A DNA stretch of 5,893 nucleotides, taken from Chloroflexota bacterium. GTDB lineage: Bacteria > Chloroflexota > Anaerolineae > 4572-78 > J111. Where the stretch lies: assembly GCA_003694775.1 (NCBI GenBank), contig RFJV01000507.1, forward strand, positions 1-5,893, given 5' to 3'. Position numbers and translations under genes: made by a program. This document shows positions 1-5,893 of the stretch, one piece after another (the first letter of the stretch is position 1; every line of letters begins with the position of its first letter). A model generated the notes under the pieces. It saw only the letters and a program-made list of their open reading frames with translations. It ran no database searches and was not told where the DNA came from.

Positions 1-72
1 ATAGATTTTCCGGGTCAGATAGCGGGCTTTCTTCCAGGCTTGTATATCCTCGAACCGCTCAATCCGGCCCAT
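1..72 (-). CDS. Four-helix-bundle protein (23S rRNA IVS / bAvd-like family), N-terminal fragment
   Basis: Reading the minus strand from an ATG at 72-70 gives 24 residues that run off the left edge: MGRIERFEDI followed by QAWKKARYLTRKIY. The pattern (I/F)ERFEDI.AW.KAR.LT..IY is the characteristic start of the small (about 120 aa) four-helix-bundle proteins once called S23 ribosomal proteins. These are encoded in intervening sequences of some 23S rRNA genes and also as free-standing genes, and they are related to the accessory protein Avd of diversity-generating retroelements. The function of the free-standing members is not established. The gene follows purQ in the same direction after a 33-bp gap with no visible terminator, so read-through from purLQ is plausible. 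The nearest Shine-Dalgarno-like sequence, GGGGAG, lies 8 nt upstream of the ATG and belongs to the octamer array at 79-110. Only the first 24 codons are visible, so an intact gene cannot be confirmed. Confidence 0.75.
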   Translation of the reverse strand, partial: MGRIERFEDIQAWKKARYLTRKIY

Positions 73-78
73 CCGCAA

Positions 79-110
79 AACTCCCCAACTCCCAAACTCC
101 CCAACTCACC
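79..110. repeat. Octamer tandem array AACTCCCC, 4 copies
   Basis: Four consecutive 8-mers read AACTCCCC, AACTCCCA, AACTCCCC and AACTCACC on the plus strand. The last unit overlaps the end of purQ: its TCA (106-108) is the purQ TGA stop on the minus strand. Read on the minus strand the unit is GGGGAGTT, so each full copy carries a Shine-Dalgarno-like GGGGAG, the last one 8 nt from the start of the four-helix-bundle gene. The same repeat occurs at 4058-4121. Short tandem repeats of 7-8 bp at gene edges are known in cyanobacteria (STRR elements) and I believe in Chloroflexota; the origin of this family is not determinable here. Confidence 0.85.
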
Positions 111-861
111 TTACATACCGGATTCCCGCCTCGAACAGCGGCAGGCCGAGCCGTCCCTGTTCGCCCCGTGTCCAGCGGGGATGGTGCCAGGGGACGATGT
201 GGTCTTCCGGGTGGGGCATCAGGCCCAGAACGGTGCCGCTGGCACTGCAGATTCCGGCAATATCTCCCACCGAACCGTTGGGATTGAGCGGGTACTGCCC
301 GTTGGCCGGTGAGCCGTCCTCCGCGGCATACCGCAAAGCGACCAGCCGGTCTGGGAAGCCGTTGGCGGTCACAAAGCGGCCTTCGCCGTGGGCCACCGGG
401 CAGTAGACAGGCTCCGTCAGGTGGCGGGTAAAAATGCAGGGCGACTGGGGATTGGGGGTCAGCGTAACCCAGCGGCATTCGAACCGCCCGCCGGCATTCC
501 GGGTCAGGGTGGCGGACGGCGGTGTGTCACCGGTGAGCAGACCGGCCTTCAGCAGGGCCTGGAAGCCGTTGCAGATGCCCAGCACCGGCTTGCCGGCCTC
601 GATGAACGCGGCCAGGTCGTCGCTCAGGTCCAGGCTGAGGGCCAGGGCCAGCCGCCGGCCCGCACCCAGGGCGTCGCCGTAGGAAAAGCCGCCGGCCACA
701 ATGAGCATCTGGTAATCGGCCAGACGGTGGCTGGGCGAACTGCCCCGCAGTTGGTTGATGTGGACAATTTCCGGCTCGCCGCCGGCCAGCTCAACGGCCC
801 AGGCCGCCTCGTGGTCCCGGTTGATACCGGACGCGTGCAGAATCATCACTCGTGGTTTCAT
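106..861 (-). CDS. purQ: Phosphoribosylformylglycinamidine synthase, glutaminase subunit PurQ
   Basis: This 251-aa class I glutamine amidotransferase hydrolyses glutamine and passes ammonia to PurL for the conversion of FGAR to FGAM in de novo IMP synthesis; it acts in the cytoplasm. Visible motifs are the oxyanion-side GGFSYGD (residues 57-63), the nucleophile elbow GICNGFQ with Cys97, AHGEGR (157-162) and MPHPE (215-219), where His217 and Glu219 complete the triad. The length is near the upper range of stand-alone PurQ (about 220-270 aa). The ATG at 861-859 is chosen because the sequence begins as the family does ([15 protein letters not shown]) and because its ATGA overlaps the purL stop codon, which implies translational coupling. 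The open frame continues upstream to about 1020, but that part overlaps purL and contains translated repeat, so it is not the N-terminus. No strong Shine-Dalgarno is seen; GGGGTGG lies just upstream. The stop codon lies within the octamer array. Confidence 0.95.
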   Translation of the reverse strand: MKPRVMILHASGINRDHEAAWAVELAGGEPEIVHINQLRGSSPSHRLADYQMLIVAGGFSYGDALGAGRRLALALSLDLSDDLAAFIEAGKPVLGICNGFQALLKAGLLTGDTPPSATLTRNAGGRFECRWVTLTPNPQSPCIFTRHLTEPVYCPVAHGEGRFVTANGFPDRLVALRYAAEDGSPANGQYPLNPNGSVGDIAGICSASGTVLGLMPHPEDHIVPWHHPRWTRGEQGRLGLPLFEAGIRYVR

Positions 862-3812
862 GGAATTACCACCCCACATTGGTCGTTGGTCGTTCGTCGT
901 TCGTCGTTCATCGTTCGTCCTTCGTCCTTCGTCCACCCGCGCCAGACCGCCTCCAGCGTGCTGACCGCGGCTTCCACCGGCCCCAGCTTGAGCACCGGCC
1001 CGGCCTGCACCTGCCCGCACCGAACCGCCGCACAGCCGGCCATCACATTCTCAAAGGCCGGCGCGTCGTCTGGAGCGACCTCCACCAGCCAGCGCCCGTT
1101 GCTCTCGCTGAACAGGATTTCCAGCGGGTGGTCCACCTTGCCCGCGGTGGGGATGCGGTCCAGGTCGATGGACAGACCCAGGCCGCCGGCCAGGGCCATT
1201 TCTGCCGCGGCCACGGCCAGACCGCCCTCGCTCAGGTCGTGGCAGGCCCGGACCAGCCCGCGGCGGATGGCCTTGTGGAGGGCGCGGGCCGTCTGCAGGG
1301 CGTTGGGCGGCAGGCCCGGCGGCGTATCCGCGGGGATGCTGTAGTGGGCCGCCAGCAGAGACCCGCCCAGCTCGCGGCGGGTCTCCCCAACGATGTACAC
1401 CAGATTGCCGGCCTGCTTCAGGTCCATCGTCACGGCCCGGCTGATGTCCGGCACAATCGCCATCGCCGAAATCAGCACCGTGCCGGGGATGGGCGTCCGC
1501 TGACCGGAGCGGTCCAGGTACTCGTTGTTCAGACTGTCCTTGCCGGAAATGAACGGCGCGTTGAAGGCTCTGGCCGCGTCGTAACAACCTTTTACGGCCC
1601 GCACCAGACCGCCCAGCCGGTCCGGCAGGTTGGGGTTGCCCCAGCAGAAATTGTCCAGCAGAGACAGCCGGTCCGGGTCCCCGCCAACGGCGACCGCGTT
1701 CCGCACGGCCTCATCCACCGCACTGACCGCCATCGCGTACGGGTCCAGCGTCCCGTAGGCCGGGTTGATGCCGTTGCTGATAGCCACCCCCACCGGCCCG
1801 CGCGTCCCCATCGGCTTGAGCACCGCCGCGTCCGATGGGCCGTGGTTGTGGATGCCGGTCAGCGGTTTGACCACCGTCCCGGCCTGCACTTCGTGGTCGT
1901 AGGTGCGGATGATGGCTTCCTTGCTGGCAACGTTGGGGTCGCCCAGAAGAGCCAGCAGGGCCGTTTGCGGGTCAATCTCATCCAGGCTGACCTGTCCCGG
2001 CGGGGGGGCAGGGGCCTGCCATTCTGCGGTCAGATGGAGGCGGGGATGTCCGTTGAACAGCAGGTCAACCGGCAGGTCGACCACCGGGATATTGTTGTAG
2101 CGTACCACCATCTGACCGGTGCCGGTCAGATGGCCCAGGTCGCTCCACTCTACGCCAAAGCGGCGGCACAGCCCGGCCAGGCGGGGAATGTTCTCCGGCG
2201 GCACGGCCAGCACCATCCGCTCCTGGGCCTCGGAAAGCCAGATTTCCCACGGACGCAGGCCGCTGTACTTGAGCAGAACCCGGTTCAGTTCGACCTCCGC
2301 GCCCAGCGTCTGGGCCATCTCGCCGATGGCAGAAGACAGCCCGCCCGCGCCGCAGTCGGTAATGGCGTGGTACAGGCCGGCATCGCGGGCCGCCAGCACC
2401 ACCTCGGTGACATCTTTTTCGATAATGGGGTCGCCAATCTGCACCGCGGTGCTGGCAAAGGAGGTATCGCTGGACTCGCTGTCCAGGTCCAGCGAAGAGA
2501 AGGTGGCCCCGCGCAGACCATCGCGTCCGGTGCGCCCCCCCAGCACAATCAGCCGGTCGCCTACCTGGGGCCGGGAGGGGTGGCTGTTGGCCGGCGCCAG
2601 TCCCACACAGCCGCAGAAGACCAGCGGATTGGCGGTGTAGCCGGGGTGGTACAGCACCGCGCCGTTCACGGTGGGCACACCCATTTTGTTGCCGTAGTCG
2701 CCCACCCCGGCCACCACCCCGGCCTGAATGCGCCGCGGGTGAAGCGTACCTTCCGGCACCTCTTCCGGGGGCAAGTCTTGGGGGCCAAAGCAGAGCACAT
2801 CGGTGACGGCAATGGGTTTGGCCGACACGCCGAGGATGTCGCGAATCACCCCGCCGACGCCGGTATTGGCCCCGCCGAACGGCTCCAGGGCGGAGGGGTG
2901 GTTGTGCGTTTCCACCTTGAACGACAGCACATGCGCCTCGTCGAACTCCACGATGCCGGCATTGTCCACAAAGGTAGACACCAGCCACGGCCTGTCGCAG
3001 GCTTCGGTGGCGGCCCGGATGTAAGATTTAAACAGCCCGTCAATGAATTCCTCATTGATGGGCTGTTGGGTGTGGGGGTCTATTTCGCGGTAGGCAATGC
3101 GCGCCTTGAAGGTTTTGTGGAAGCAGTGCTCCGACCACGTTTGGGCTACCATTTCCAGCTCGGCATCGGTCAGAGGGCGGTTGATGTTCCGGCAGAAGCG
3201 GCGGAGCACAGACATTTCCTCCAGGTTCAAGGCCAGCCGGCGTTCTTGACTGAGCTGTAAAAGCTGGCTATCATTGAGCACAGCCAGCTCGAACAGCTCT
3301 ATCCGGTCGTCCGCGGCGGCCTCTTCGATGAAGGCCGGGGTAATTGGCCCCAGCCGGTAGCGCTGGACGACCTCGTTGCACAGCACCTGTCGGGCCAGGC
3401 GGTGCAGGTCGGCCTCATTGAGCCGGCCCTTGACAATATAGCGATGACCGGTGGCGACCTGAATCAACGGCAGATCCAAACGCTGGGCTGCCTTTTTTAT
3501 TTCGTACGCTTCCCGGTCGGTAACGCCGGGGTGGAATTCTACTTCGATGCAGGTTTCATCGGTGGGCAGGGGAGTGTCCGGCTCGACCCACTGCCAGCGG
3601 TACGTCTCGGTTACCGGGTCGGAGAGGAGGCGGCGGCAGAGGGTTTCCACGTGCTCACCGGCGAGTTCAGCACCGCGCAGAAAATAGAGCCGGTGGTGGT
3701 GCAGGTCCTGCAGACCGGTCAGGCCCAGGTCGTGGGCGGCGCGGCGCAGGTCGGTGGGGCCGGCATTCTGTCCGGCCAGGGGAACAACTTCTATACGGGC
3801 GTATCTATTCAT
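858..3812 (-). CDS. purL: Phosphoribosylformylglycinamidine synthase, PurL with fused PurS-like N-terminus
   Basis: This 984-aa synthetase subunit uses ATP and ammonia from PurQ to amidate FGAR. Residues about 2-75 and 88-155 look like two PurS-type alpha/beta units. A linker domain follows (about 160-230) ending in WSEHC (226-230, with the conserved His229). Next come two AIR-synthase-like halves. The first has ETHNHPS (301-307), DYGNKMGVP (372-380), GDPIIEKDV (460-467) and CGAGGLSS (487-494). The second has the FISGKDS motif (754-760), [15 protein letters not shown] (857-871) and LFSESNGRW (900-907). There is no C-terminal glutaminase domain; purQ supplies it. The protein is longer than small PurL (about 740 aa) and shorter than the E. 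coli type (about 1300 aa). The ATG at 3812 is preferred over a TTG at 3830 because GGAGAG sits 7 nt upstream of it. The last roughly 24 residues, from about 961, are encoded by a heptamer array and resemble no family sequence. The stop overlaps the purQ start. Confidence 0.96.
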   Translation of the reverse strand: MNRYARIEVVPLAGQNAGPTDLRRAAHDLGLTGLQDLHHHRLYFLRGAELAGEHVETLCRRLLSDPVTETYRWQWVEPDTPLPTDETCIEVEFHPGVTDREAYEIKKAAQRLDLPLIQVATGHRYIVKGRLNEADLHRLARQVLCNEVVQRYRLGPITPAFIEEAAADDRIELFELAVLNDSQLLQLSQERRLALNLEEMSVLRRFCRNINRPLTDAELEMVAQTWSEHCFHKTFKARIAYREIDPHTQQPINEEFIDGLFKSYIRAATEACDRPWLVSTFVDNAGIVEFDEAHVLSFKVETHNHPSALEPFGGANTGVGGVIRDILGVSAKPIAVTDVLCFGPQDLPPEEVPEGTLHPRRIQAGVVAGVGDYGNKMGVPTVNGAVLYHPGYTANPLVFCGCVGLAPANSHPSRPQVGDRLIVLGGRTGRDGLRGATFSSLDLDSESSDTSFASTAVQIGDPIIEKDVTEVVLAARDAGLYHAITDCGAGGLSSAIGEMAQTLGAEVELNRVLLKYSGLRPWEIWLSEAQERMVLAVPPENIPRLAGLCRRFGVEWSDLGHLTGTGQMVVRYNNIPVVDLPVDLLFNGHPRLHLTAEWQAPAPPPGQVSLDEIDPQTALLALLGDPNVASKEAIIRTYDHEVQAGTVVKPLTGIHNHGPSDAAVLKPMGTRGPVGVAISNGINPAYGTLDPYAMAVSAVDEAVRNAVAVGGDPDRLSLLDNFCWGNPNLPDRLGGLVRAVKGCYDAARAFNAPFISGKDSLNNEYLDRSGQRTPIPGTVLISAMAIVPDISRAVTMDLKQAGNLVYIVGETRRELGGSLLAAHYSIPADTPPGLPPNALQTARALHKAIRRGLVRACHDLSEGGLAVAAAEMALAGGLGLSIDLDRIPTAGKVDHPLEILFSESNGRWLVEVAPDDAPAFENVMAGCAAVRCGQVQAGPVLKLGPVEAAVSTLEAVWRGWTKDEGRTMNDERRTTNDQCGVVIP
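882..934. repeat. Heptamer tandem array GTCGTTC, about 7.5 copies, inside the purL 3' end
   Basis: On the plus strand the units are GTCGTTG, GTCGTTC three times, ATCGTTC, GTCCTTC twice, then GTCC. On the coding (minus) strand the unit is GAACGAC. Three units make 21 nt, so the array reads in frame as a seven-residue pattern, ERRTTND and variants, giving PurL a charged tail ([17 protein letters not shown]). The pattern has no stop codon in the purL frame or in the overlapping purQ frame, which is why the purQ frame stays open upstream of its true start. The array ends about 20 bp before the purL stop and the purQ start. Confidence 0.9.
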
Positions 3813-3819
3813 TTTGTTT

Positions 3820-3825
3820 CTCTCC
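3820..3825 (-). promoter_or_regulatory. Ribosome binding site of purL
   Basis: The minus strand reads GGAGAG, then seven bases (AAACAAA), then ATG at 3812. This is a near-consensus Shine-Dalgarno at good spacing. It decides the start against the in-frame TTG at 3830, which would place this site inside the coding sequence. Confidence 0.8.
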
Positions 3826-3856
3826 GGCAACGCAGAATGGGCGGAAGAGACAGGCT

Positions 3857-3917
3857 CCTCCGCCTGGTCAGGTCAATCCGGCCTGATTCGCTGCCTGATT
3901 GTAGTGAATTGCGGAGG
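3857..3917. repeat. Inverted repeat CCTCCGC / GCGGAGG and internal direct repeats in the purL leader
   Basis: CCTCCGC at 3857-3863 and GCGGAGG at 3911-3917 are perfect 7-bp complements, 47 bp apart. They span most of the predicted purL leader, with one arm at its predicted 5' end. Between them lie the direct repeat GCCTGATT at 3881-3888 and at 3893-3900, spaced 12 bp start to start, and a tandem GGTCA at 3866-3875. These could form a leader stem or an operator. I recognise no known PurR box and no known riboswitch core, so a regulatory role is only a possibility. Confidence 0.3.
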
Positions 3918-3921
3918 CTCT

Positions 3922-3951
3922 ATTATGCCACCAACCGGGTAGAATGTCCAA
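3922..3951 (-). promoter_or_regulatory. Candidate promoter of the purL-purQ operon
   Basis: On the minus strand, TTGGAC (plus coordinates 3946-3951) is followed after 18 bp by CATAAT (3922-3927), one mismatch from the TATAAT consensus. TGG immediately precedes CATAAT, giving an extended -10 (TGn) arrangement. The -35 match is partial. Transcription would start near 3915 and leave an untranslated leader of about 100 nt before the ATG at 3812. This is a match by eye to housekeeping sigma-factor consensus, and the sigma preferences of this organism are unknown. Confidence 0.4.
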
Positions 3952-3977
3952 AGAGTGCAGGCAAAATAGGGAGGGGA

Positions 3978-4025
3978 ATTGGAGATTGGAGATTGGGAGA
4001 TTAGAGATTGGAGATTGGAGATTGG
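3978..4025. repeat. Heptamer tandem array ATTGGAG, about 7 copies
   Basis: Consecutive units on the plus strand are ATTGGAG, ATTGGAG, ATTGGGAG (one extra G), ATTAGAG, ATTGGAG, ATTGGAG and a partial ATTGG. The array lies between the candidate purL promoter and the start of guaB. Each unit holds GGAG, a Shine-Dalgarno-like core when read on the plus strand, but the array is too far from guaB to act in its initiation. The single-base insertion and substitution suggest an older array or slippage. Confidence 0.85.
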
Positions 4026-4057
4026 TAATATCCAGCTCCCAGGCTAATCCACTGACC

Positions 4058-4121
4058 AGCTCCCCAACTCCCCAACTCCCCAACTCACAAACTCATTAAC
4101 TCACTAACTCACTAACTCACA
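4058..4121. repeat. Octamer tandem array AACTCCCC / AACTCACT, 8 copies
   Basis: Eight successive 8-mers read AGCTCCCC, AACTCCCC twice, AACTCACA, AACTCATT, AACTCACT twice and AACTCACA; a partial AAC follows. AACTC is invariant after the first unit. A degenerate copy probably extends the array leftward: CCAGCTCCC at 4032-4040 recurs at 4056-4064, exactly 24 bp (three units) apart. The array belongs to the same family and has the same orientation as that at 79-110, and it shares a 15-bp identical stretch with it (95-109 versus 4074-4088). It ends about 13 bp before the guaB ribosome binding site. Confidence 0.87.
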
Positions 4122-4133
4122 AACTATTATTTT

Positions 4134-4138
4134 GGAGG
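4134..4138 (+). promoter_or_regulatory. Ribosome binding site of guaB
   Basis: GGAGG lies five bases (CTCAA) before the ATG at 4144. This consensus site fixes the guaB start. The longer frame from a TTG at 4132 would overlap the site and lacks one of its own, since only AT-rich sequence and the octamer array precede it. Confidence 0.8.
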
Positions 4139-4143
4139 CTCAA

Positions 4144-5622
4144 ATGACCAGCGAGATGTTTCAAGTAGAGGCGTACACGTTTGACGATGTTCTGCTCCAG
4201 CCGGGCTATTCAGAGGTGATGCCGGCGGAGGTCGACCTGAAGGCGCGGCTGGCGCGGGACATCTGGCTCAACATTCCGGTGGTGTCTGCGGCAATGGATA
4301 CCGTCACCGAGGCCCGGTTAGCCATTGCCCTGGCCCGTGAAGGCGGTATCGGCGTGGTGCACCGGAATATGTCCATCGAAGAGCAGGCCGCGCACGTGGA
4401 CCGGGTGAAGCGGTCGGAGTCGGGAATGATTACCAACCCCATCACCCTGCATCCCCACAACACCCTGGCCGAAGCGGAAGACCTGATGGCCCGGTATCAC
4501 ATCTCCGGTATTCCGATTACGGCAGACGACGGCAGTGGGCGGCTGGTGGGGATTTTGACCAACCGGGACATCCGTTTTGCCACCGATTTTAGCCGGCCCG
4601 TGGCAGAGTTTATGACCCGCGAAAACCTGGTGACCGCCCCCATCCACACCACCCTGGACGAGGCCAAAGCTATTCTGCAGAAGCACCGCATCGAGAAACT
4701 GCCCCTGGTGGATGACCAGGGCCGGCTGAAGGGATTGATTACGGTCAAGGACATCAGCAAAAAGCGCAGTTATCCCAATGCCACGGTTGACCCGCAGGGT
4801 CGTCTGCGGGTGGCCGCGGCTATCGGGGTGGGGGATGACTACCGGGACCGGATGGCCGCGCTGGTAGAGGCGGGGGTCGATGCGGTGGTCATCGATACGG
4901 CCCACGGACACTCGCGCAAGGTTCTGCAGGCCGTGGAATGGGTGCGCGGAAACTACCCCGATGTGCCGGTCATTGGCGGCAACGTGGCCACCGCAGAAGG
5001 GACAAAGGCCCTGATTGAAGCCGGCGTAGAAGCGGTGAAGATTGGCGTGGGCGCGGGGTCTATCTGCACCACGCGGGTCATCGCCGGAATCGGTGTGCCC
5101 CAGCTCACCGCGGTGGCGGAATGCAGTCGGGCGGCGGGGGAGTACGGTATCCCGGTCATTGCCGATGGGGGTATCCGCTACTCCGGCGACGCGGTCAAGG
5201 CGCTGGCCGCGGGCGCGTCGTGCGTGATGCTGGGCAGTCTGCTGGCCGGGGTGGAAGAGTCGCCCGGCGAGGTGGTGCTCTACGAGGGCCGGTCGTACAA
5301 GGATTACCGGGGGATGGGCAGTCTGGGGGCGATGAGCCGCTTCAGCCGCGACCGGTACGGCACCGGCCAGACCTCCGATACCGGCAAGACGGTTCCAGAA
5401 GGCATCGAGGGCCGGGTGCCGTACAAGGGCAAGCTGAGCGACTACATTTACCAGTTTGTCGGCGGGATTCGCTCCGGGATGGGCTACGTGGGCGCGGCCT
5501 CGCTGGCGGAACTGCAGGCGAAGGCCCGGTTTGTGCGCATCAGCCACGCCGGTCTGATTGAAAGCCATCCCCATGATGTGGTGCTGACCAAAGAAGCACC
5601 CAACTACAGCCCGCAGTCGTAG
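4144..5622 (+). CDS. guaB: Inosine-5'-monophosphate dehydrogenase
   Basis: This 492-aa enzyme has the usual bacterial IMPDH length. It oxidises IMP to XMP with NAD+, the committed step toward GMP, in the cytoplasm and normally as a tetramer or octamer. The N-terminus has the family opening [12 protein letters not shown]. Two CBS domains (about 95-151 and 157-210) interrupt the TIM barrel; in the family they bind adenine and guanine nucleotides and tune activity. DTAHGH (251-256) is the NAD-side motif, [11 protein letters not shown] (301-311) is the catalytic loop with Cys308, and DGGIRYSGD (341-349) binds the IMP phosphate. The mobile flap (about 396-426) carries the Arg404-Tyr405 pair and ends in [11 protein letters not shown] (419-429); [12 protein letters not shown] (440-451) closes the active site. 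The catalytic loop has Ala where GPGS is usual. The gene is divergent from purLQ and convergent with the next gene, ending in TAG at the edge of a palindrome. The start is set by GGAGG five bases upstream. Confidence 0.97.
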   Translation: MTSEMFQVEAYTFDDVLLQPGYSEVMPAEVDLKARLARDIWLNIPVVSAAMDTVTEARLAIALAREGGIGVVHRNMSIEEQAAHVDRVKRSESGMITNPITLHPHNTLAEAEDLMARYHISGIPITADDGSGRLVGILTNRDIRFATDFSRPVAEFMTRENLVTAPIHTTLDEAKAILQKHRIEKLPLVDDQGRLKGLITVKDISKKRSYPNATVDPQGRLRVAAAIGVGDDYRDRMAALVEAGVDAVVIDTAHGHSRKVLQAVEWVRGNYPDVPVIGGNVATAEGTKALIEAGVEAVKIGVGAGSICTTRVIAGIGVPQLTAVAECSRAAGEYGIPVIADGGIRYSGDAVKALAAGASCVMLGSLLAGVEESPGEVVLYEGRSYKDYRGMGSLGAMSRFSRDRYGTGQTSDTGKTVPEGIEGRVPYKGKLSDYIYQFVGGIRSGMGYVGAASLAELQAKARFVRISHAGLIESHPHDVVLTKEAPNYSPQS

Positions 5623-5643
5623 GGCCGAATAATTATTCGGCCC
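5622..5643. terminator. Perfect 22-bp palindrome, probable bidirectional terminator
   Basis: The sequence GGGCCGAATAA is followed directly by its exact reverse complement. As RNA from either strand it folds into a 9-bp GC-based stem with an AATT loop. AGTC before it and GACT after it can extend the stem past a 3-nt bulge. It lies between convergent genes: its first base is the last base of the guaB TAG, and the stop of the minus-strand gene (TAA, 5635-5633) lies near its centre. No T-tract follows on either side, so it is not a textbook intrinsic terminator. An alternative is a protein-binding palindrome. Confidence 0.6.
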
Positions 5644-5893
5644 GACTGCCGGTTTCGCTTTTGCGGAGCCAGAGCACACCGCCGGGCAGACTGCCAACGT
5701 AAATCTCCGCCTGCTTGACCAGCGACAGGGCAAAGGCCAGGGTCTGCGGTACACCGACCAGGCCGTAAAAGTACACGTACAGCACGGAGCCGGTTCCCAG
5801 CCCGCCGATGCTGATGGGGGCAATCAGGGCCACGGCAATAATGGGGTTGAACAGGAAGATGTAGATGGGGGGGATACTGCCGTGCAGACCGGC
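5633..5893 (-). CDS. C-terminal part of a flippase-like / lysylphosphatidylglycerol-synthase TM-family membrane protein
   Basis: The open frame enters from the right edge and ends in TAA at 5635-5633, giving the last 86 residues of a longer protein. The segment contains a hydrophobic helix (IYIFLFNPIIAVALIAPISI), the motif PISIGGLGTGSVLYVYFYGLVGV, a further hydrophobic stretch and SLPGGVLWL close to the end. PIS..GLG...... followed by a short helix, GVP..LA.ALSL and LPGG..WL is the usual C-terminal pattern of the multi-pass family that includes the TM domain of MprF, AglD and YbhN-type proteins (about 300-350 aa). Members move or modify lipids or lipid-linked intermediates, but the substrate cannot be told from this fragment. 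The final 11 residues are polar. The gene is convergent with guaB and has no evident link to purine metabolism. A possible GTG inside the frame (5833) is not the start, since the frame remains open to the edge. Confidence 0.75.
   Translation of the reverse strand, partial: AGLHGSIPPIYIFLFNPIIAVALIAPISIGGLGTGSVLYVYFYGLVGVPQTLAFALSLVKQAEIYVGSLPGGVLWLRKSETGSRAE

Larger units (their letters stand above)
3813..4143. other. Divergent intergenic control region between purL and guaB
   Basis: This 331-bp stretch has no credible gene. From the purL side it holds the purL ribosome binding site, a possible leader with short inverted and direct repeats, a candidate minus-strand promoter (3922-3951), a heptamer array (3978-4025), a spacer, an octamer array (4058-4121), an AT-rich patch and the guaB ribosome binding site. 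A guaB promoter must lie here too, but none is convincing. TAATAT at 4026-4031 follows the TTGGAG-rich heptamers, the nearest plausible -35 being TTAGAG at 4001-4006 with a 19-bp spacer. TATTAT at 4125-4130 is too close to the start codon unless the message is nearly leaderless. Confidence 0.8.

Noticed and set aside
862..1020. N-terminal extension of PurQ
   Set aside because: The added residues are low-complexity (G/A/R-rich, then translated heptamers), overlap purL, and precede a family-typical PurQ start at 861 that overlaps the purL stop as ATGA.
2002..2008. Run of seven G as a possible frameshift in purL
   Set aside because: The PurL frame and family motifs are continuous on both sides, and the run encodes part of a proline-rich linker between the two synthetase halves.
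852..3260. Long plus-strand open frame of about 800 codons opposite purL
   Set aside because: It is antisense to a gene with clear family motifs throughout. Its composition (rich in R, G, Q, H, A, V) is that of a GC-rich shadow frame, and no domain is recognisable.
3813..3830. TTG start for purL adding six residues
   Set aside because: The GGAGAG ribosome binding site lies inside this extension and is correctly spaced for the ATG at 3812.
79..4121. CRISPR array
   Set aside because: The repeats are contiguous 7-8 bp units without unique spacers, and no cas gene is present.
4132..4143. TTG start for guaB adding four residues
   Set aside because: It overlaps the GGAGG site that serves the ATG at 4144, and has no ribosome binding site of its own.
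3813..4143. Purine, PRPP or ppGpp (ykkC-type) riboswitch in the control region
   Set aside because: I see none of the conserved core segments of those aptamers in either direction. The structure present is mostly tandem repeat.
4318..5823. Long minus-strand open frame of about 500 codons opposite guaB
   Set aside because: It overlaps guaB fully and the downstream gene in another frame, has no recognisable motif, and is explained by GC-rich third codon positions in guaB.

Overview
The window is an ordinary purine-biosynthesis locus from a GC-rich bacterium, with several short tandem-repeat arrays placed at gene boundaries. No gene is diagnostic of the lineage. A PurL carrying a fused PurS-like N-terminus, a separate PurQ, a free-standing four-helix-bundle (23S rRNA intervening-sequence type) gene and intergenic 7-8 bp tandem repeats together suggest an environmental Chloroflexota (Anaerolineae-like) genome. 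That is inference with low to moderate confidence; Cyanobacteria and Deltaproteobacteria-like lineages share some of these traits.

Layout, left to right. Positions 1-72 (minus) hold the first 24 codons of a four-helix-bundle protein. Positions 79-110 are an octamer array that overlaps the purQ stop codon. Positions 106-861 (minus) are purQ and 858-3812 (minus) are purL; the two overlap by four bases (ATGA). A heptamer array (882-934) lies inside the last codons of purL. Positions 3813-4143 are a 331-bp divergent control region with a candidate purL promoter, a heptamer array (3978-4025) and a second octamer array (4058-4121). Positions 4144-5622 (plus) are guaB. A perfect 22-bp palindrome (5622-5643) separates guaB from the convergent 3' end of a membrane protein of the flippase-like / lysylphosphatidylglycerol-synthase TM family (5633-5893, minus), whose start lies outside the window.

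PurL and PurQ together make the FGAM synthetase of de novo IMP synthesis. PurQ releases ammonia from glutamine, and PurL uses it with ATP to amidate FGAR. GuaB (IMP dehydrogenase) takes the IMP end product to XMP, the committed step to GMP. The divergent arrangement places an early IMP-pathway step and the guanine branch step on one shared control region.

I found no convincing new biological system. The points most worth a second look are the repeats. One array is translated as the C-terminal tail of PurL, one supplies the purQ stop codon and a possible ribosome-binding site for the next gene, and two related arrays bracket the purL-purQ unit. The other is the stop-to-stop palindrome between the convergent genes.
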